A DNA stretch of 64,000 bases from an uncultured Lachnospiraceae bacterium (GTDB lineage Bacteria; Bacillota; Clostridia; Lachnospirales; Lachnospiraceae). Position numbers and translations under genes: made by a program. This document shows, one piece after another, positions 59,560-64,000 of the stretch. The stretch is taken from positions 16,273-80,272 of the forward strand of contig CAMWPB010000011.1 in the NCBI GenBank assembly GCA_947176065.1, written 5' to 3'. Each line of letters begins with the position of its first letter. The first letter of the stretch is position 1. The notes below the pieces were generated by a model. That model searched no databases, was not told where the DNA came from, and worked only from the letters and a program-made list of their open reading frames with translations.

Positions 59560-60513
59560 ATGAGTTCAATAATCACACTTTCCATTGTACAGAGCGCGCT
59601 GGAATTAGGCTGTATTTATTCCCTTGTGGCCCTGGCGCTGTTTCTCTCGTTCAGTATCCTAAATATAGCGGATCTTTCCACCGACGGCTGCTTTACCTTA
59701 GGCTGCGCGGTGGGAGCCATGGTGACGCTCTCCGGCCACCCTTATCTGGCGCTCTTCGCCGCCATGGGCGCCGGCGTCTGCTCCGGCTTTGTCACCGCCT
59801 TTCTGCAGACCAGAATGGGGGTTCCCTCCATTCTGGCCGGCATTATCGTCAATACGGGACTTTACACGGTCAACATTGCCGTGATGGGCTTTTCCTCCAA
59901 CGTAAATCTGTTTGCCAGCGACACCATCTTCAGTCTGGCAAAGGAAAAGCTCCCCTATAACTGGTACGCAGACTGGTATAAGCTGTTGATCGCACTTGTC
60001 ATCGTACTGGTAATCGGTGTTCTGCTCTCCCTGTTCTTAAGCACAAGGCTTGGACTCTCCATCCGCGCCACAGGCGACAACGAGCATATGGTGCGGGCGT
60101 CCAGCATCAATCCCCTGTTTATGATCACCGTAGGGCTCTGTGTGGCAAACACGCTGACTGCGCTCTCCGGCGCGATCCTCGGCCAGTACCAGAAATCCTG
60201 CGACATCAACTTGGGAACAGGCATGGTAACTATTGCTCTGGCAAGCCTGATTATCGGGGAAACGTTGGTCGGGAAAGGCAGCATATTCAAGAAAATATCG
60301 GGTGTTATTTTAGGAAGCTGTCTCTACCGCTTTATCGTGGCGCTGGCGCTGCGCATGAATGTGCCTGCGGAAGCCCTCAAGCTGGTCTCCGCCGTCATCG
60401 TCGCCATTGCCATCTCTTTCCCTTATTTGAAGGACAAATACTCTTTTTATAAGCTGCGAAAAAATAACAGGAACCTGTTCGGAAAGGAGGGCGGCGCAAA
60501 TGTTGGTCATTGA
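59560..60513 (+). CDS. trpY: Tryptophan ABC transporter permease
   Basis: 317 residues, eight or more hydrophobic segments of the BPD_transp_2 (branched-chain type) family: NIADLSTDGCFTLGCAVGAM, RATGDNEHMVRASSIN and NLGTGMVTIALASLIIGE. AAGAGG precedes the start. The C-terminal tail is basic. It forms the channel for the TrpX-TrpZ system. Confidence 0.92.
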   Translation: MSSIITLSIVQSALELGCIYSLVALALFLSFSILNIADLSTDGCFTLGCAVGAMVTLSGHPYLALFAAMGAGVCSGFVTAFLQTRMGVPSILAGIIVNTGLYTVNIAVMGFSSNVNLFASDTIFSLAKEKLPYNWYADWYKLLIALVIVLVIGVLLSLFLSTRLGLSIRATGDNEHMVRASSINPLFMITVGLCVANTLTALSGAILGQYQKSCDINLGTGMVTIALASLIIGETLVGKGSIFKKISGVILGSCLYRFIVALALRMNVPAEALKLVSAVIVAIAISFPYLKDKYSFYKLRKNNRNLFGKEGGANVGH

Positions 60514-61303
60514 CTCAGTTTCCAAAACCTTTCACCCCGGAACCGTCAACGAAAAAAAGGCCCTTGACAAGGTAAGTCTCACTCTTGCTGACGGCGATTT
60601 TGCCACCATTGTAGGGAGCAACGGCGCGGGCAAGTCCACGCTCTTCAACGCTGTCACGGGAAGCTTTTATGTGGATGAGGGACGGATTGTTCTTGGCGGC
60701 GAGGATATCACCTACTGTAAAGAGCATGTGCGCAGCCGGGTGATCGGCCACCTGTTTCAGGACCCTTTAAAGGGAACCGCTCCCCACATGACCATTGAGG
60801 AAAATATGGCATTGGCCTATCTGCGGGCATCCACAAGACGTCACGCCTATTTCAGCCGGATCAGCGCGAAGGAAAAAAAGAAATTCAGGGAACAGCTCGC
60901 CCTTCTGGACATGGGGCTGGAGGATCGGATGAAACAGCCCGTGGGACTTCTCTCCGGCGGCCAGAGACAGGCGCTCACGCTCCTGATGGCAACGATTGTG
61001 ACGCCCCGCATCCTTCTGCTGGATGAGCATACCGCCGCCCTTGATCCCGCCACAGCGGACAAAGTGCTTGCCCTCACGGAAAAAATCATCGCCGAGCGGA
61101 ACATCACCTGCCTGATGGTCACGCACAACATGCATCAGGCCCTCTCTCTGGGAAACCGGACGCTTATGATGGACGGCGGCCGTATCGTATTTCATGTATC
61201 GGGGGAGGAACGAAAGAAACTCACCATAGACGATCTGCTGGAGCAGTTTAAGGTATGCGCTGGGAAGAGATTGGACAATGACCGGATTTTATTGTCAAGA
61301 TAA
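60500..61303 (+). CDS. trpZ: Tryptophan ABC transporter ATP-binding protein
   Basis: 267 residues with Walker A GSNGAGKST, signature LLSGGQRQALTLL, Walker B ILLLDEHTAALDP (His in place of Pro after Glu, normal in this family) and MVTHNMHQAL. It overlaps trpY by 14 bases. Confidence 0.94.
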   Translation: MLVIDSVSKTFHPGTVNEKKALDKVSLTLADGDFATIVGSNGAGKSTLFNAVTGSFYVDEGRIVLGGEDITYCKEHVRSRVIGHLFQDPLKGTAPHMTIEENMALAYLRASTRRHAYFSRISAKEKKKFREQLALLDMGLEDRMKQPVGLLSGGQRQALTLLMATIVTPRILLLDEHTAALDPATADKVLALTEKIIAERNITCLMVTHNMHQALSLGNRTLMMDGGRIVFHVSGEERKKLTIDDLLEQFKVCAGKRLDNDRILLSR

Positions 61304-61322
61304 TCGCCGTGCAAAACATACG

Positions 61323-61452
61323 CCGCGAATAAGCAGAGACTCAAGATGCTTCGCATCTTTCGTTCGCGTTGCTCCCCGCAAGCTGTCATATGCAGTACTG
61401 CATGCAAGCATGCGTCCTGCATCTGCCACCTTTCGGCTCTGCTTATTCGCGG
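61323..61452. repeat. 130-base inverted repeat downstream of trpZ
   Basis: Outer arms CCGCGAATAAGCAGAG and CTCTGCTTATTCGCGG are exact complements of 16 bases. The interior contains GATGCTTCGCATC and CATGCAAGCATG palindromes. The 332-base gap between trpZ and the next gene holds this element and a second hairpin at 61462-61495 (ACAGGCGAAGGGCT and a near complement); no gene is seen. Confidence 0.75.
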
Positions 61453-61635
61453 AAATAAAAGAACAGGCGAAGGGCTAAAAGTCTTTCACCTGTCCAGTGT
61501 AAAAGGGGAATTTTACAAAAAGAATTGTAACAAAAAATTTTGTCAAAATCAAGCCCTAATCCAAAATTTACGCGAAAAATTATGTGTAAGTTATCGCGCA
61601 GTGTAATTTGCGGTTATCACGCAGTATATTTTAGA

Positions 61636-62058
61636 TCAGACACTGAACGCCATCAGCCCCAGCTTCGACAGCGCAAGCTCCTGAATCACCACGCCTTTCG
61701 CCTTCTTCTGCGCCAGATTCATATCCGCAAGCTCCGCAAGGGGCATGAGCTTCGTGGCATAGCCTGTCTTCTTTTTACCGAAAAAGGTCTTTTTGTCCTC
61801 CAGCATGTTGACTTTCACCTTCGCTCTGAGCTGCTCGTAAGTCCGATAGGAAAACTGGTCTTTCGTCATGTAGTAGAGATGGCTCTCCAGTGTGGTTCCC
61901 GGATCGGTATCCTTAAAAATATAGTGCTCCACGATACTCTTGAACTTAAAATTCACCATTTCATCCTGCAGAATCTCCGCATAGCTGAGCTTTCCGCCCA
62001 GATAAACGGAGCCTGTGTCCTGCATAAAGTATTTATAATCCCTGTTTTCTGTCTCCAT
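61636..62058 (-). CDS. Conserved-looking protein of unknown function
   Basis: 140 residues, soluble, no signal peptide or span. Lysine-rich, with FFGKKKTGYATKLMPLAELADMNLAQKKAKG in the second half (region about 92-122). No family recognised. Its start is 8 bases past the stop of the sigma-like protein gene, so the two are probably co-expressed. Confidence 0.72.
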   Translation of the reverse strand: METENRDYKYFMQDTGSVYLGGKLSYAEILQDEMVNFKFKSIVEHYIFKDTDPGTTLESHLYYMTKDQFSYRTYEQLRAKVKVNMLEDKKTFFGKKKTGYATKLMPLAELADMNLAQKKAKGVVIQELALSKLGLMAFSV

Positions 62059-62066
62059 CTGTCCCC

Positions 62067-62810
62067 CTATCTCACCGAGGCTGCTATGGACTCTATCTTA
62101 TCACCGCTTAAACGTATGGCATCCTCAATGGCCTTTCTGGAAAGCCCGGATTCCTCCATCAGCTCCTCCACCGTCACTTTTCTGCGCAGTTCCTCCTGCA
62201 GGGCATTCGCCGCATCCGCCACCTTGTTTACCTTATCCGCAATTTTCTGATCGCTCTTCTCATCCGCCTCATTTGCCGCGATGCAGTCCTCCATGGCATC
62301 CATCATCATTTTGGCCAGCATTCCCTGCGCCTCAGCCGCATGTTCCAGCGCCCCTAACATGGTAACGCCCAGAGAAAGCGCCACATTGCCCTCGCCGATC
62401 AGATCTTCCAGACTCACGCCCTGCCCCGTATAGAGCTTGGCAATCTGGGGCACCTCGGGGAGCATAAGCTCCGTCAGACGGTTTACGGCGTCCCCATCTC
62501 CCGCCATCGCAGAAAGGGTAATGGCTTCCCGCTCCCCTTCCGTAACCGCAGGGATTGCCTGAAGCGCTTCCAGATAGGAATCCAAATAATTGCGTTCTTC
62601 CTCCTCCAGATACGCATCCGCATCAACAGGCTCGTCCACACCGATTTTATTCTGCCGCAGATAGGCATAGACCATCTCCATCTGCTCAGCAGAAAGAGAA
62701 AGCGCCGAAAACGCTTCCTCCACCTCTGTTTTTGTAATGAAATTCTGCTGCGCCCTGGCCCTTTTCCTGACTTCCTCCAATGTTTTGCTAAATTGGACTT
62801 CCTGATTCAT
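62067..62810 (-). CDS. Sigma-70-like protein lacking promoter-binding regions
   Basis: 247 residues. FSKTLEEVRKRARAQQNFI...VYAYLRQNKIGV resembles sigma region 1.1; YLDSYLEALQAIPAVTEGER region 1.2; NRLTELMLPEVPQIAKLY and GVSLEDLIGEGNVALSLG regions 2.1-2.2, the core-RNA-polymerase contact. The -10 binding regions 2.3-2.4 (usually ...FSTYATWWIRQ...) are replaced by Ala/Met-rich sequence. A region 3-like stretch follows (LQEELRRKVTVEELMEESGLSR), and region 4 is missing. It may bind polymerase without recognising promoters. ATG 62810 has GGAGG six bases upstream. Confidence 0.75.
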   Translation of the reverse strand: MNQEVQFSKTLEEVRKRARAQQNFITKTEVEEAFSALSLSAEQMEMVYAYLRQNKIGVDEPVDADAYLEEEERNYLDSYLEALQAIPAVTEGEREAITLSAMAGDGDAVNRLTELMLPEVPQIAKLYTGQGVSLEDLIGEGNVALSLGVTMLGALEHAAEAQGMLAKMMMDAMEDCIAANEADEKSDQKIADKVNKVADAANALQEELRRKVTVEELMEESGLSRKAIEDAIRLSGDKIESIAASVR

Positions 62811-62959
62811 CCCGCCCTCCATTTTTCCGCATGCACTGGCAGAAGAACGCCCCTTCTGCAGTCTTTTTATAACACCTGTCACGAATTACTGTGTTTTAAA
62901 TAACACTCGGTATTTATACATTTCCCAAGGCACATCCATGCCGCGCCACGTTCTCACAA

Positions 62960-63844
62960 TCATGGCCGTTTGATATGCGTATGGGTATACAGATGCTCCT
63001 CACAGTATTCATAGTTCCCGTCGCACTTGGAGCAGAACCGGAACTGCATATTCGGGCTGTCCACCTCTGTTCTGCCGCAGATCGCGCATTTGTGCTTGGT
63101 AATTCCCGTGTTTCTTCTCACGTCCCGCTTAAACTCCTGCCGCCTGTGAATCTGTTTCGGATTCAGATGCATCATATTCCTCGAAGTCAGGAAGAACACG
63201 ACAAAATTCAGCAGGGAGGCACCGATGGCAAACTTGCCGTATACGGTACTGCCGAGGAACTGGAACAACAGCATCACCGCATAGATAATCCCCAGCCATT
63301 TCACCCGGATCGGGATGATAAACATCAGCAGCACCTGCGCGTCCGGGAAGGTAGCCGCATACGCAAGGAAGATCGACATATTGATGTAGTAGGTACTGAA
63401 CACCATCGCGATCACAGTGAAATACTCGCGGGGCGTATCAATTGTCAGAACCGCACCCAACAGGGATATCTCCGGCTTAAACAAATAACAGTACCCCATC
63501 AGCAAAAAGCTCCCCGCAATGGTAAACAGCATTCCCTGAAAGAGATAGACATTATAGCGGTACGTCCCCCATGTCCGTTCCAGAGAGGTGCCTATGGAGC
63601 AGTAAAAATATAACATGAGTAATGTAAAGAACAGCCCTCCGCTGCTCGGCGGAATCAGCACCCATGTCACAAGCCGCCAGACCTGTCCGTGCAAAATCGC
63701 ATACGGATTTAACGTCAGGTAGGAAATGAACAGACCGCTTCTGTCAAACAGCTCCAGCAGATACCCCACCGCATAACACATGACCAGCACGAAAGAAAGA
63801 TTTTGAATGGCATATTTTCCAAATTTTCGTTCAAAAGGACTCAT
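62960..63844 (-). CDS. Rhomboid-like membrane protein with zinc-binding tail
   Basis: 294 residues: about six membrane spans, then a cytoplasmic basic stretch and a C-terminal zinc site (HKCAICGRTEVD...FRFCSKCDGNYEYCEEHLYTH). The layout of spans (GQVWRLVTWVLIPPSSGGLFFTL, SLERTWGTYRYNVYL) is like rhomboid/Derlin folds. The catalytic GxSG serine and paired histidine were not found, so it is probably a pseudoprotease. Function unknown. Confidence 0.75.
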   Translation of the reverse strand: MSPFERKFGKYAIQNLSFVLVMCYAVGYLLELFDRSGLFISYLTLNPYAILHGQVWRLVTWVLIPPSSGGLFFTLLMLYFYCSIGTSLERTWGTYRYNVYLFQGMLFTIAGSFLLMGYCYLFKPEISLLGAVLTIDTPREYFTVIAMVFSTYYINMSIFLAYAATFPDAQVLLMFIIPIRVKWLGIIYAVMLLFQFLGSTVYGKFAIGASLLNFVVFFLTSRNMMHLNPKQIHRRQEFKRDVRRNTGITKHKCAICGRTEVDSPNMQFRFCSKCDGNYEYCEEHLYTHTHIKRP

Positions 63845-63863
63845 GTTTCACTCTCCCTTAAAA

Positions 63864-63940
63864 ATATAATAGAATCCAAAACAGGATTCTATTATCAAAA
63901 TTCTATAATAGAAAGCCCGCAATGCAAACTTTCTATTATC
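63864..63940. repeat. Two tandem AT-rich hairpins
   Basis: ATAATAGAATCC/GGATTCTATTAT (about 63865-63896) and ATAATAGAAAG/CTTTCTATTAT (about 63907-63940) stand side by side and share the outer ATAATAGAA arm. They fill the gap between the rhomboid-like gene and the partial gene at the right edge; the first could stop transcription of the upstream partial gene. Confidence 0.65.
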
Positions 63941-63954
63941 GGCTGGCGGCCGGA

Positions 63955-64000
63955 TTACTGCCCCATGATCTTCATCCACCCTGCGGTGTAGAAATCATTT
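63955..64000 (-). CDS. C-terminus of a gene cut by the right edge
   Basis: The minus strand enters the window reading ...FYTAGWMKIMGQ then TAA at 63955-63957. The residue composition and the hairpins after the stop fit a real gene end. The product cannot be identified from 15 codons. Confidence 0.45.
   Translation of the reverse strand, partial: NDFYTAGWMKIMGQ

Overview
The window looks like chromosomal DNA of an anaerobic, motile member of the Clostridia, most likely Lachnospiraceae. I infer this from gene content: a six-gene Rnf complex, a sodium-pumping biotin decarboxylase cluster, a Trp T-box in front of a trpXYZ-type transporter, a sigma-28 driven flagellin, single-chain glycyl-tRNA synthetase, the YqzL-RecO-Era neighbourhood and a CD3324-family regulator. 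G+C is moderate. Almost everything is on the minus strand; only the RNase H-like gene at 21.2 kb and the trp transport operon at 58 kb are on plus. No tRNA, rRNA, CRISPR array or intact mobile element was found.

Layout. 1-3.3 kb: ECF-type sigma factor, membrane protein, ABC ATPase and ABC permease, apparently one operon; the permease runs off the left edge. 3.5-11.2 kb: accessory and metabolic genes (three SAM methyltransferases, a P-loop kinase, a YdcF protein, an RNHCP zinc protein, a CD3324 regulator, a broken Rpn nuclease, an aldo/keto reductase with Fe-S clusters). 11.2-15.7 kb: a TerY-P type phospho-signalling module (kinase with zinc ribbon and FHA-like tail, leucine-rich repeat protein, vWA protein, PP2C phosphatase, TerY-C zinc protein). 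15.9-21 kb: rnfCDGEAB. 21.1-28.8 kb: RNase H-like nuclease, CheR, then rpsA-ispH-cmk, a flavoprotein, and RpiR- and TetR-type regulators.

29.1-34.5 kb: an acyl-CoA carboxyltransferase, OadG-like lipoprotein, biotin carrier, OadB sodium pump and pyruvate/oxaloacetate carboxyltransferase, a set resembling a transcarboxylase merged with a sodium pump. 34.5-42 kb: two penicillin-binding D,D-carboxypeptidases, a zinc-ribbon protein, a flagellin carrying an inserted zinc metallopeptidase (flagellinolysin type), scpB-scpA and a metallophosphoesterase. 42-50.6 kb: rpsU, alaS, glyQS, a lipoprotein, recO, yqzL, era and a DUF4349 protein. 50.7-57.8 kb: an M16C peptidase, YlmH, a three-gene ABC-2 exporter and a CPBP protease. 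57.9-61.3 kb: Trp T-box and trpXYZ. 61.6-64 kb: an unknown protein, a sigma-70-like protein without DNA-binding regions, a rhomboid-like membrane protein and the tail of one more gene.

Rnf and the decarboxylase cluster would both couple redox or carboxyl chemistry to ion gradients. The most notable items are the proteolytic flagellin whose Shine-Dalgarno region is a run of ten G, the TerY-P module with a leucine-rich repeat partner, the hybrid carboxyltransferase cluster, the truncated sigma-like protein, and several families of intergenic palindromic repeats. One repeat copy encodes the C-terminus of a flavoprotein and another structure lies between the T-box terminator and trpX. Start codons were often moved inward from the longest reading frame to the one with a good Shine-Dalgarno; these choices are noted.
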